Counted from the first letter of the stretch, positions 16,816 to 25,401 are shown. The stretch is DNA of 64,000 nucleotides from Saliterribacillus persicus (GCF_003337485.1 NZ_QPJJ01000002.1:186001-250000), one strand, 5' to 3'. The notes: generated from the sequence alone by a model not told the origin. A program made the numbers and translations.

Positions 16816-18867
16816 TTATACGACATTACGATCCCAGTGTCTATGAGCAGCAATGGCTTCAATGAATTCTCGGGCAAATTTCTTAGCCTCTCCACCATAT
16901 ACAACACCCTTGCTGTTTTTCATTTCATCTACCTGAAGAAGCTTTATCCCTTCTTCTGTTGCACCTATTGGCTTGAAGTGAGAAAATGCTTCGTGGACAA
17001 ATAATGCAGACTTTTTATAAAAGGCTTTATCTTCCTCACTTCCTCCAACTGCATACACCGCATCAAATAAAACAGAATCTGCAGTTAAGAAAGTGTGATC
17101 GACTTCTAGTTCTGTGCCTTCTACTCCTTTCACTTTACCTAGCTTATCACTTAAGATTTCAGGCTGGACACCCGCTTCTTTTAACGTTTCTAATACCGTA
17201 TTAACCTCTTTGTCCTGAAAATCCTTACCAAGGAGTACAGCAACTTTTCGTGTTACTGGAGTTTTAGTCGTATTCTCTTGACTAAGTGCTGGTGAAGCTT
17301 TAGTCACTTTATTTTCCTGCTCTGCAGGTGGTGTAATACCAATCGCTTCAGCAAAGCCTGTTGCTAATTCATGACTGACATTCGCAAACATTTCCACTAC
17401 TTGGTTTTGAACTGATGCACTTTCTACTTTTCCCAACTCAAAACTAAAAGCATTTATTAAATGCTCCTTCTCTGCATCACTCATACTATTCCAAAATAAA
17501 GTAGCTTGTGAGAAATGATCTTTAAAGCTTTCACTTCTTGCTCGCACCTTATGCGCATCAATTTTTTCGTGATAGTGCGTATAGCCACCTTCTTTTTCCG
17601 TGGATGTTTCCGGTGTATTTTCCGCAAGAGAATTTTTGTGATAGCTTACTTGTCCTCGATTAATCGTTTGTCTACCATATCCATCACGCTGATTATTGTG
17701 GAAAGGGCAAACCGGGCGATTTATCGGCAGCTCATGAAAATTCGGTCCGCCTAAACGGATCAGCTGCGTGTCGGTATAAGAGAACAACCGCCCTTGCAGT
17801 AATGGATCATTGGAAAAATTAATTCCAGGTACAACATGACCTGGATGAAATGCTACTTGCTCGGTTTCTGCAAACACATTATCAACATTTCGATTTAGCG
17901 TCATTTTACCAATAATTTTTACAGGCACATCCTCTTCCGGCCATAGTTTAGTGGGGTCTAAAATATCAAAATCAAATGCGAACTCATCTTCTTCTGCTAT
18001 TATTTGTACGCCAAGTTCATATTCTGGATAATCACCATTTTCAATCGAATCCCAAAGATCTCTCCGATGAAAGTCTGGGTCCTTCCCATTAATTTTTTGC
18101 GCCTCATCCCATACAACAGAGTGTGTACCTAAAACCGGCTTCCAGTGGAACTTAATAAAGTGCGACTTCCCTTCTTCATTTACAAATCTAAATGTATGCA
18201 CTCCAAAGCCTTCCATCATTCGAAAGCTTCGCGGTATTGCTCTATCTGACATTGCCCACATTACCATGTGCGCCGACTCCTGGTTATTCGCAATGAAATC
18301 CCAGAAGGTGTCATGCGCTGATGCAGCTTGTGGCATTTCGTTATGTGGTTCAGGTTTTAATGCATGTACTAAGTCAGGAAACTTAATAGCATCCTGAATG
18401 AAAAATACCGGTATGTTATTACCTACTAGGTCATAGTTTCCTTCTTCTGTATAAAATTTAGTGGAAAATCCACGAGCATCTCGAGCTAATTCACCTGACC
18501 CACGATTTCCGGCTACCGTTGAAAAACGGACAAATACAGGTGTTTTTTTCGATGGATCTTGCAAAAATCCTGCTTTCGTATATTCTTTCATCGATTCATA
18601 TACTTGAAATTCACCGTGGGCAGCAAAGCCTCGAGCATGAACAATCCGCTCCGGAATTCTCTCATGGTCAAAATGCGTCATTTTTTCACGAAAATGAAAG
18701 TCTTCCATTAAGGTCGGTCCGCGCTCACCTGCTTTTAATGAAAACTCATCCTCTGACACTTTTAGTCCTTGGTTCGTCGTCATTTTCTTGCCGCGATCGT
18801 CTGATGTAAACTTCTCCAATTGTTCCTTCTTGCTGCTTCCGCCATTAACGTTGTGTTCATCACTCAT
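16816..18867 (-). CDS. katE: Large-subunit (clade II) catalase, HPII type
   Basis: A 683-residue haem catalase that splits hydrogen peroxide. The distal histidine is in VHARGFAAHGEFQ (near residue 86), the asparagine region is FFIQDAIKFPDL, and the proximal haem tyrosine is in RLFSYTDTQLIRLG. Residues ~535-683 add the C-terminal flavodoxin/DJ-1-like domain (KVAVLLGKDFQDKEV), which separates large-subunit from small-subunit catalases. Bacillus subtilis KatE is sigma-B dependent, and a sigma-B-like promoter is visible ~50 bases ahead of this start. GGGAGG precedes the ATG. The gene is monocistronic with its own terminator. Confidence 0.95.
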   Translation of the reverse strand: MSDEHNVNGGSSKKEQLEKFTSDDRGKKMTTNQGLKVSEDEFSLKAGERGPTLMEDFHFREKMTHFDHERIPERIVHARGFAAHGEFQVYESMKEYTKAGFLQDPSKKTPVFVRFSTVAGNRGSGELARDARGFSTKFYTEEGNYDLVGNNIPVFFIQDAIKFPDLVHALKPEPHNEMPQAASAHDTFWDFIANNQESAHMVMWAMSDRAIPRSFRMMEGFGVHTFRFVNEEGKSHFIKFHWKPVLGTHSVVWDEAQKINGKDPDFHRRDLWDSIENGDYPEYELGVQIIAEEDEFAFDFDILDPTKLWPEEDVPVKIIGKMTLNRNVDNVFAETEQVAFHPGHVVPGINFSNDPLLQGRLFSYTDTQLIRLGGPNFHELPINRPVCPFHNNQRDGYGRQTINRGQVSYHKNSLAENTPETSTEKEGGYTHYHEKIDAHKVRARSESFKDHFSQATLFWNSMSDAEKEHLINAFSFELGKVESASVQNQVVEMFANVSHELATGFAEAIGITPPAEQENKVTKASPALSQENTTKTPVTRKVAVLLGKDFQDKEVNTVLETLKEAGVQPEILSDKLGKVKGVEGTELEVDHTFLTADSVLFDAVYAVGGSEEDKAFYKKSALFVHEAFSHFKPIGATEEGIKLLQVDEMKNSKGVVYGGEAKKFAREFIEAIAAHRHWDRNVV

Positions 18868-18917
18868 GTAGTGTTTTCCTCCCTTGTTAATATTGAAAAA
18901 TTTAACATAGTAGTTAA

Positions 18918-18942
18918 TTACCCGCTAATTCATTATACAAAC
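18918..18942 (-). promoter_or_regulatory. Sigma-B-like promoter of katE
   Basis: On the minus strand GTTTGT, a 13-base spacer and GGGTAA match the sigma-B consensus at 9 of 12 positions (4/6 in GTTTAA, 5/6 in GGGTAT). The position, with the -10 about 50 bases ahead of the catalase ATG, and the known control of katE in Bacillus support it. Confidence 0.62.
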
Positions 18943-18975
18943 ACTTTTTTCAGAAATTGGAATTGTCTATTTTAA

Positions 18976-19164
18976 ATGCATTTGTAAACCTTGTACTTGA
19001 GTGTGAAACTTTCAGATTTGTTCGTGACATTTGTTGAAGTGTACGTGAAACTTATCGAAGTGTACGTAAACACTTCTAATGTGTGCGTGAAATTCCTAAA
19101 AGTGTGCGTAAAACGTCCCAATGTGTGCGTGAAGCCTTCCTACATGTATGTAATATCAAATTTC
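18976..19164. repeat. Degenerate 21-bp tandem repeat, about nine units
   Basis: Units with an exact 21-base period run from 18976 to 19164. The best-preserved six start at 19018, 19039, 19060, 19081, 19102 and 19123 and share GTGTNCGTNAA at their left end (for example GTGTACGTGAAACTTATC). The right halves vary. The period is seven codons, so one plus-strand frame stays open and would encode a heptapeptide repeat (V-Y/C-V-K-x-x-x). It lacks a ribosome binding site, so I treat this as a DNA repeat. The array lies 35 bases beyond the sigma-B promoter of katE. Confidence 0.85.
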
Positions 19165-19220
19165 CCTACTTCTAATTCTATGCAAATTATTCAAACGGCA
19201 GGTAACTCCTCTTCTTTCCA

Positions 19221-19255
19221 GTAAAAAAGCAAATCGAAATAAATCGATTTGCTTT
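19221..19255 (-). terminator. Terminator of the ABC1 kinase gene
   Basis: A 12-bp perfect stem AAAGCAAATCGA / TCGATTTGCTTT with a 6-base loop. On the minus strand it is followed by TTTTTT. It begins 13 bases after the stop of the gene at 19268. Confidence 0.9.
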
Positions 19256-19267
19256 CTTGCGTTTGGG

Positions 19268-20932
19268 TCAAAATCGTCCAGATCTAAAAATAGAAAACAT
19301 CATCCAAGCGAACATTAAGATTGCAATAACAAAGCCAATTTCAATCGCTGGAATATTCCATAGCATAGAGGTTTGTCTGCCGAGTGCTGAGCCTATAATT
19401 AGACCAACCATAATCAAACTAAATGCTAATAATACGATACTAAAAGATAGACGATTGCTAACACGGTCTAATTTTGCAAAAAAAGAATCTGCTGCTGGAA
19501 TGGATATTTCTACTGGCACTTTACGTTTTTTTACGATAGCAGATAGTTCCTGAACAATTTTTGGCATATCATGGAGCACGTCACCATAATCATCGAGCTG
19601 ATCATAAATATTTTCTGCTATATTTTTAGGATTATATCGTTCCTTGATCAGTGCCCGCCCGAATGGCTCGGCCACTTCCATCACACTTAAATCAGGGTGC
19701 AGTGGTTCGATTACACTTTCCATTGTTATAAGCGCTTTTCCGACTAAGGTTAAATCGGTCGGAATGGAAATCTTGTGCTCGTGTGCAATAGAGAATAAAT
19801 CGGTAACCGACTCTCCCAAGCTCACTTCGCTAAGTGATACATCATAATATTTAATCATGAACTGTTCAATATCACCTCTTAGTTCATGTTGATTAACCTC
19901 TTCCGGTACGACACCCATTTTACTGATCGCTTTAATAATTGCATCCGGCTTCTGTCTGACCATAGCGATAATTAACGAGGCAAAATGTGTTTGCATTTCA
20001 GGGGACAATCTTCCTACCATCCCAAAATCTAATAATGCAATTTTTTCACCCGGTAAAGCAAGCATGTTTCCCATATGTGGATCTGCATGGAAAAATCCAT
20101 CCTTGAAAATTTGAAAAAGGATTGCATCTGAGAAACGTTCTGCGATTAATTCACGATCATACCCTCTTTCATCTAACTCCTCAAGCGCATTTAATTTCAC
20201 ACCCTCGATATGTTCCATCGTTAACACTTTTTTAGAGCTATAATCCCAAAAAATTTTCGGGATAGCGATATGCTTATTCTCTCTGAATTGTTTGCTCATA
20301 ATATCTGCATTTCTGCCCTCAGTGACAAAGTCTAATTCATCAAGAATAGCCTTAGAAAATTCCTCTACTATATTTTTTAACTGATATTTTCTTAACCGAT
20401 ATAATCGATGCTCCGCTCGTTCTGCTAATTCATGTAAAATTTCTAAATCAGTTCGAATTTGTTTATCAACATTTGGTCGCTGTACCTTTACCGCTACTTC
20501 TTCCCCGGAATGAAGCACAGCTTTATGAACCTGCCCAATCGAAGCCACTCCTAAGGGTTCTTTATCGAAGGATTGGAAAAGTTCGTGAACCGGCGCTCCT
20601 AATTCCTGTTCGATCATTGCTTCAACATCTGGATAGGAAAAAGGCGAGAGCTGATCCTGGAGTAATTCTAACTCTTTAATCACGTCCTTTGGGATAATAT
20701 CTGGACGCATGCTTGCCATTTGCCCCATTTTTATAAATGTCGGGCCAAGCTCCTCTAAAATGAGACGAATTCGCTCTCCAACTGTTTTCCGATGCTTTTG
20801 TTGTTCTTTATTTATAAGTGCTCTTTTTGGTAAAGGAAAGAGTTGATCAAGGCCTAACTCCTTGACTACATAACCAAATCCATTGCGTGAAAAGGCAACA
20901 GCAATCTCTCGATAGCGTTGCATATGGCGCAT
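19268..20932 (-). CDS. ABC1/UbiB family atypical protein kinase
   Basis: A 554-residue member of the ABC1/ADCK/UbiB family. Visible features are the family helix lead-in (RIRLILEELGPTFIKMGQ, the KxGQ motif), the Ala-rich loop (PLGVASIGQVHKA), the ion-binding FHADPHMGNM and LLDFGMVGRL (DFG), and two C-terminal transmembrane helices (~495-545) ending at RSGRF. Members support isoprenoid-quinone or lipid metabolism. The annotated ATG has no ribosome binding site; an AAGGGGGG motif lies 21 bases upstream, and an in-frame ATT at 20947 lies 6 bases after it and would add five residues (IFRAR). It follows a phasin-like gene in the same operon. Confidence 0.9.
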   Translation of the reverse strand: MRHMQRYREIAVAFSRNGFGYVVKELGLDQLFPLPKRALINKEQQKHRKTVGERIRLILEELGPTFIKMGQMASMRPDIIPKDVIKELELLQDQLSPFSYPDVEAMIEQELGAPVHELFQSFDKEPLGVASIGQVHKAVLHSGEEVAVKVQRPNVDKQIRTDLEILHELAERAEHRLYRLRKYQLKNIVEEFSKAILDELDFVTEGRNADIMSKQFRENKHIAIPKIFWDYSSKKVLTMEHIEGVKLNALEELDERGYDRELIAERFSDAILFQIFKDGFFHADPHMGNMLALPGEKIALLDFGMVGRLSPEMQTHFASLIIAMVRQKPDAIIKAISKMGVVPEEVNQHELRGDIEQFMIKYYDVSLSEVSLGESVTDLFSIAHEHKISIPTDLTLVGKALITMESVIEPLHPDLSVMEVAEPFGRALIKERYNPKNIAENIYDQLDDYGDVLHDMPKIVQELSAIVKKRKVPVEISIPAADSFFAKLDRVSNRLSFSIVLLAFSLIMVGLIIGSALGRQTSMLWNIPAIEIGFVIAILMFAWMMFSIFRSGRF

Positions 20933-20979
20933 TCTCGCTCTAAAAATAATAATCCCCCCTTCCCTTATTCCTGCTAATA

Positions 20980-21282
20980 TTAAAGGTCATCCTTATGTTG
21001 TTTTTCCAAGTAATCCAGGCGCTGCTCTATTGCTCGTAAATCTTCTTTTGTGGCAACGTCCAAATCCTCTAGCATTTTCTTTAATTTAAGCTGAATTTTT
21101 TGATCCATTTGGCTTTGACTTTCTTCTCCTTTTTTCCTAATTTCACTGAATAAATCATCTGACTCTCCTTGAGAAAGTTCACCTTTTTTCATCAATTCGT
21201 CGATTACTTTTTCTGCATGCTCTTTACTAGTGGCTGCCAGTCCCAGACCTAAGGTGATTCCTTTTTTAAATGTGTCTTTCAT
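20980..21282 (-). CDS. Phasin-family / PHA-granule-associated-like protein
   Basis: A 100-residue helical protein: a short hydrophobic start (FKKGITLGLGLAATSKEHAE), a middle with KVIDELMKKGELSQGESDDLF, and a coiled-coil C-terminus (ATKEDLRAIEQRLDYLEKQ). This layout matches small PhaF/phasin-like proteins often encoded next to ABC1 kinases in Bacillaceae; the coiled coil mediates oligomerisation. The ATG at 21282 is chosen because GGAGG lies 8 bases ahead; the ATG at 21297 contains that ribosome binding site. The ABC1 kinase follows 47 bases later, so an operon is likely. Confidence 0.8.
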   Translation of the reverse strand: MKDTFKKGITLGLGLAATSKEHAEKVIDELMKKGELSQGESDDLFSEIRKKGEESQSQMDQKIQLKLKKMLEDLDVATKEDLRAIEQRLDYLEKQHKDDL

Positions 21283-21620
21283 TTTGATAACCTCCATTCA
21301 TTTTTTGTTATTCTTGCTCTATGGTTTATTAGTTTCCTTTACCCTTTATCACTAGCTAAAAAACGAAAATTAATTTCAAAAGCATATACATCTGTTTGAA
21401 AAACTCCATGCATACACTCAACGGTTAAATAAAATCCTTTACCTTTCTTTAAAGCCGATTAATTTCTTCATAAGATCAATTGGCTTTTTCTTGTGTGAAG
21501 GACAGCGTTTACTTTTTTAAAAATCGGGAAGTTTATCCATGTTTTAACTACGTAAAAATAACAAAAGATAACCATTATAAACAGAAGACAGCTGGATAAA
21601 ACCTTTAGGAGGAAAACACA
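21283..21620. other. Intergenic region between divergent operons
   Basis: 338 bases between the phasin gene and the SDR gene. It holds a plus-strand hairpin with T run at 21451-21490 that has no plus-strand gene upstream, and a weak sigma-B-like pair (GTTTAC at 21507, GGGAAG at 21526, 13-base spacer) ahead of the SDR. Nothing else was recognised. Confidence 0.5.
21451..21490 (+). terminator. Orphan plus-strand terminator-like hairpin
   Basis: AAAGCCGATT and AATTGGCTTT (one G-T pair) form a 10-bp stem followed by TTTTT. No plus-strand gene lies upstream within this gap, so it may end a short non-coding transcript or be a remnant. Confidence 0.5.
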
Positions 21621-22406
21621 ATGGATGAGAAGCAAAAGTTTGCAGGTAGGGTTGCGATTGTTACAGGAGGTAGCTCAGGGATTGGCCGTGCTTCTGCTAT
21701 TATGCTAGCAAAGCAAGGAGCAAAAGTTGGTTTGATTGATATTAAAGAAGAAAATGCCGATAAGGTAAAGCAGGAAATTGAAGATTTTGGCGGAGAAGCA
21801 ATGGTAGTCGATGTCGACCTTTCTAAACACGATAGAGTAGAAGCTGGCATCAATGAAGTCATCAACGAATGGGGCAGGCTAGATATTGTTTTTGCAAATG
21901 GCGGCATCAATGGTGTCCTTGCACCAATTGAAGACTTTAAACCAGAGGACTGGGATCAAACGATTAATACGAATCTAAAAGGAACCTTCCATACGCTTAA
22001 ATATTCGATTCCTCATATGAAGGAAAATGGCGGTAGTGTGATTATTACGAGTTCTGTTAATGGAAATCGTACATTTTCAAATTTTGGGATGTCCGCTTAT
22101 AGTACTTCAAAAGCCGGCCAAATGGCATTCGGTAAAATGGCAGCACTTGAACTAGCTAAATATAAAATCAGGGTCAACATCATCTGCCCTGGTGCGATTG
22201 AAACGAACATCGGTAAAAATACCAAGAAAACACCTGAGCTTGAAAAAATTGATATCCCTGTAGAATATCCTGAAGGAGATAAACCACTAGATGAAACGGC
22301 CAAACCAGAGCAAGTGGCAGAGTTAGTAAGCTTCCTCGCCTCTGATGCAGCGAGTCATATCAGTGGGACAGAGCTGTATTTCGACGGTGCAGAATCCCTG
22401 CTATAA
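21621..22406 (+). CDS. SDR family NAD(P)-dependent oxidoreductase
   Basis: A 261-residue classical short-chain dehydrogenase. Cofactor loop TGGSSGIGRAS, Asp after the second strand (GLIDIKEENAD; the aspartate favours NAD), catalytic Ser (TSSVNGN) and YxxxK (AYSTSKAGQMA), and NAG-like motif FANGGING, where the usual NNAG reads ANGG. The substrate is unknown; the C-terminal SGTELYFDGAESLL is typical. AGGAGG lies ahead of the ATG. The gene appears monocistronic, with a possible weak stress promoter upstream. Confidence 0.87.
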   Translation: MDEKQKFAGRVAIVTGGSSGIGRASAIMLAKQGAKVGLIDIKEENADKVKQEIEDFGGEAMVVDVDLSKHDRVEAGINEVINEWGRLDIVFANGGINGVLAPIEDFKPEDWDQTINTNLKGTFHTLKYSIPHMKENGGSVIITSSVNGNRTFSNFGMSAYSTSKAGQMAFGKMAALELAKYKIRVNIICPGAIETNIGKNTKKTPELEKIDIPVEYPEGDKPLDETAKPEQVAELVSFLASDAASHISGTELYFDGAESLL

Positions 22407-22489
22407 CGCAGAATAAGAGATTTAGTGTTGTTAAAATATAAAGAATGATTTTAGAACAGCTTGTAAACTAAGAGAAAACGGAAGTGAAA

Positions 22490-22586
22490 GACGTCGACTC
22501 CAGCGGGATCAGCACGTGTCCGAAGATCCACTTGGGAAAGTGTTCTTCTTTTCCAAGTAAGCTGAGGCCGTGCCCCGTGGAAAGCG
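22490..22586 (+). repeat. Dispersed palindromic intergenic repeat, copy A
   Basis: A GC-richer ~97-base block that recurs in inverted orientation at 44444-44540. Shared segments include AGTCGA, TCCACTT and GGAAAGCG. The style (GACTCC...GGAAAGCG) is that of the interspersed non-coding repeats found in many Bacillaceae genomes. It lies between an SDR gene and a convergent oxidoreductase, outside any gene. Confidence 0.75.
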
Positions 22587-22670
22587 ACCGCCTGTAACTA
22601 AAGTGCATACAGACCTCGCAGGAAAGCGAAGTATTTTGATGGAGCGATGATTGTACCTATTTCTCATAAA

Positions 22671-22707
22671 AAAATCCGAACTGATTCAGGTGTTCAGTTC
22701 GGATTTT
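22671..22707. terminator. Bidirectional terminator
   Basis: AAAATCCGAACTGA and TCAGTTCGGATTTT form a 14-bp stem with a 9-base loop and A/T-rich flanks on both sides. It lies 40 bases after the stop of the minus-strand gene at 22747. Confidence 0.85.
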
Positions 22708-22746
22708 CCTATATATCAACTAACCATTTTTAGAATGTAAAACTCA

Positions 22747-23979
22747 TTATACATTTTCAACCCATGCATCGGTATCATAGCCACGTTCTTCCCAGTAGCC
22801 GATATGTTCTTCTTCAATCAATTCGATTCGGTTTAACCACTTCACCGATTTATAAGCATACATTTGAGGTACTAGAAGTCTGACTGGCCCACCATTTTCT
22901 TGGGTGAGTAATTCTCCGTCTAATAAGGTTGCTACCATCACATCCTCCATCATTGCTTGATCAATCGTTAGCGTATCCGTATAAACGCCATCAGCAGAAT
23001 AGAATTTCACATATTTCGCATTATTTTTTATTCCTGCATTATCTAAAAATTGCTTCAACGGAATGCCTTCCCATGTTCCTTTATAGACACTCCAACCGGT
23101 TACACAATGAAAATCACTCACCTGTACTTTTCGTTGCAGATTTAAGAATTGATCCCAATTATATTGAGCAGGGCTATCGACAAGCCCGTCAATGGTAAAA
23201 TTCCAATTTTCATTCGTAAGGATAGGCATTTCTGTTACCGTATAGTACCTGAATTGACCTTCCTTTCCCCCACCGATTGGTGGAAGTGAATCCGCATTTG
23301 GTTCGGGAAGCGGCGAAAATTGATTGGCACCCGGATTAGATGCTGTATTGGTTGGTAAATTAAGATAGGGCGCGACCCATTTAATAAAATAATGTGACGA
23401 AACTAGGACAATAAATCCTCCAAGAAGAATGCGTAAAAAAGACCGGCGCTTGTAGACAGGATTACCGTCTTCTATCTCCATTGGTTTTTCGACCAAGCTC
23501 TTTTTACGGAAGCGTTTTTCTAGTTTTTTAAATGTTTGCGTTCGCGTTAGGCTATGGTAAATCACGTAAGGAAGTCCGACCCATGTGGCAAGGTCATGAA
23601 TAATGAGCGCCCACGAACTAACAGTTGGCGGAAATTGTCTATGGAAAGTTAATAGGAATCCTGAAACCATTAGCACAAGCAAAATAGAGATAACAAGCTT
23701 TAAATTAAGCTGTTTATATTTTGCCTTTCGAATCGTCAGCTGGTGCTTTTTCCGCTTCGGCAGATAAAAAAGTAGCGGAAGTACACTAATGACGCCGATC
23801 CAAATATGAATATCCTTTATCCACACACGTGTTGCGGGAAAAGTAGACCGAAAAGCTGCTGACAATAAAAGAAGTCCTGTTAAACTAAGCAGAAAAAAAA
23901 GGATGGCATTCGAATGGTGGAGTCGCACTAATTTTTTCCCGACATTTAAGTTGCGCTGAAAGAACACCTTTATATCCAT
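22747..23979 (-). CDS. Membrane-anchored molybdopterin-dependent oxidoreductase (cytochrome b-like + sulfite oxidase-type)
   Basis: A 410-residue fusion. Residues ~15-155 contain four hydrophobic helices with several histidines (RLHHSNAI, DIHIWIGV, TFHRQFP, IIHDLATW), like a haem-b membrane domain. A single hydrophobic helix follows near residue 180. Residues ~240-405 form a molybdopterin (sulfite-oxidase fold, MsrP/YedY-like) domain with the molybdenum ligand cysteine in FHCVTGWS near residue 290. The layout places the catalytic site outside the membrane, with electrons from the haem-b domain, as in methionine-sulfoxide reductases of the MsrPQ kind. Physiological substrate is unknown. Confidence 0.82.
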   Translation of the reverse strand: MDIKVFFQRNLNVGKKLVRLHHSNAILFFLLSLTGLLLLSAAFRSTFPATRVWIKDIHIWIGVISVLPLLFYLPKRKKHQLTIRKAKYKQLNLKLVISILLVLMVSGFLLTFHRQFPPTVSSWALIIHDLATWVGLPYVIYHSLTRTQTFKKLEKRFRKKSLVEKPMEIEDGNPVYKRRSFLRILLGGFIVLVSSHYFIKWVAPYLNLPTNTASNPGANQFSPLPEPNADSLPPIGGGKEGQFRYYTVTEMPILTNENWNFTIDGLVDSPAQYNWDQFLNLQRKVQVSDFHCVTGWSVYKGTWEGIPLKQFLDNAGIKNNAKYVKFYSADGVYTDTLTIDQAMMEDVMVATLLDGELLTQENGGPVRLLVPQMYAYKSVKWLNRIELIEEEHIGYWEERGYDTDAWVENV

Positions 23980-24056
23980 GCTTTTGCCCCTCTCTCTCGT
24001 ATCGTGCTGTCGCGTCTTTTTCCTGGGTCGTTTACCTGGGCGTCGTGCTTAGTTGA

Positions 24057-25076
24057 TTATCCTTCCCCATCAATACTTTTTAAAAAGGTTTCGTAGACTT
24101 CAATCGCTTTGTCCATTTTCTTATTAAAAGCGACGTCAATTCTTTGTAGTTCTGGATTTGCTTCAAAGTATGCAATTGATTGTCTGATGCCGTTCTCAAA
24201 GTTTGTGGTTGCTTGGTACTCGGGTACAAATGTCTTAATTTTTGTGTTATCGACGACATAGCTATTGCTTAGATCACCAAACAATGGTCCTTCTAATTCG
24301 GGTATAAATTTGGAAATGGTCTCTGACGTCATATGAATGATTTTGGGTTCAATTCCGACTGCTTGGCCAATTACTTTAAGGTATTGGTCCCAAGTTTTCA
24401 CTTCGTCTGAGGTAATATGAAAGCCATGTCCGAGTGTTTGGATATTCCCTAATAATCCAACTAATCCTTTTGCGAAATCAGTATTATGGGTAAGGCTCCA
24501 AAGCGATGTCCCGTCACCTGGAACGATAATTTTCTTTCCCTTTTGCATGCGATCGATCAATGTCCACGGATGTGTTGGGCTATTTACAGCAAACGGAATT
24601 GCCGTTTTCCCGTAGGTGTGCGATGGGCGAACAATCGTTACCGGAAAATCATTTTCGCGGTATTCCTTCCTTAATCTCTCTTCTGCTGCAATTTTATTGG
24701 TGGCATAGTCCCAGCCTGGATTATGCTGTGGCGTGGATTCGTCTAAGATATAATAAGCGGGTGGTCGTTGATAGGTAGCGACAGTACTAATAAAGATATA
24801 TTGATTGGTTTTACCAGTGAAATACGCGATATCTCGCTCAACGTCTTCTTGTGTAAAGTTAATCCAGTTAACGACAACATCAAAATACGCATCATCTAAA
24901 AGCGCTTTCATTTCCTGTCTGTTATGAATGTCACCTTGAATTACGTGTGCGCCTTCTGGCACAAATGCATTTCTTTTTCCTCTATTTAAAAGGTACAGCT
25001 CGTGACCTTTTTCAACTGCTAGCTTCGAAGCAGCAGAGCTTATTAGGCCGGTACCACCGATAAATAACACCTTCAT
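24057..25076 (-). CDS. NAD-dependent epimerase/dehydratase family protein
   Basis: A 339-residue extended or atypical SDR. Rossmann motif FIGGTGLISSAASKLA, then LYLLNRGKRNAFVPEG (Arg for cofactor binding), and STVATYQ in the catalytic region. The YxxxK tyrosine appears as YATNKIAAEE. This pattern resembles the NAD-dependent epimerases related to CSP41/nucleotide-sugar enzymes. Substrate is not evident. ATG at 25076 has GAGGGGTG 9 bases ahead; the upstream in-frame TTG lies within that spacing. The molybdopterin oxidoreductase follows after 77 bases and could be co-transcribed. Confidence 0.8.
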   Translation of the reverse strand: MKVLFIGGTGLISSAASKLAVEKGHELYLLNRGKRNAFVPEGAHVIQGDIHNRQEMKALLDDAYFDVVVNWINFTQEDVERDIAYFTGKTNQYIFISTVATYQRPPAYYILDESTPQHNPGWDYATNKIAAEERLRKEYRENDFPVTIVRPSHTYGKTAIPFAVNSPTHPWTLIDRMQKGKKIIVPGDGTSLWSLTHNTDFAKGLVGLLGNIQTLGHGFHITSDEVKTWDQYLKVIGQAVGIEPKIIHMTSETISKFIPELEGPLFGDLSNSYVVDNTKIKTFVPEYQATTNFENGIRQSIAYFEANPELQRIDVAFNKKMDKAIEVYETFLKSIDGEG

Positions 25077-25401
25077 TTTATGCAACACCCCTCTAGTTAA
25101 GTGTCTTTAGCATACCAATTTAAAGGGTATTAGTAAATTTTCGAGACCTGAGTATTTACTGGATTATGAGAGCGTGTAATTATGGAAACATATAAGCAAA
25201 GGCCCTTTTGCCAATAACCGCATTAGCAAAAGAGTCTTTTTAATTTAAATCAGATGAAGATTTCTCTAGCCAAAGAAAAAAATCCACAACTAACACTTAG
25301 GTATAGATTATTTTTAACATATTTAGATATACACCAAACGCATATTACAAATACCAAACATGATTTCCGCTGCTTACGTCTATATACAGCACAAAAGTGT
25401 A
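25077..25401. other. Intergenic region with orphan hairpin
   Basis: 325 bases between the epimerase start and the TPR protein stop. A plus-strand hairpin with T run is at 25199-25242. Otherwise AT-rich with no recognised feature. Confidence 0.45.
25199..25242 (+). terminator. Orphan plus-strand terminator-like hairpin
   Basis: GGCCCTTTTGC and GCAAAAGAGTC pair (with G-T pairs) around a 14-base loop, followed by TTTTT. The flanking genes are both on the minus strand, so no gene explains it. Confidence 0.5.

Noticed and set aside
18976-19164. CRISPR array
   Set aside because: The repeat is contiguous and degenerate, without unique spacers, and no cas genes are nearby.
18991-19224. Open frame of 77 codons across the 21-bp repeats
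   Set aside because: It begins with a TTG and has no ribosome binding site. Its openness follows from a 21-base period, and the peptide has no known counterpart.
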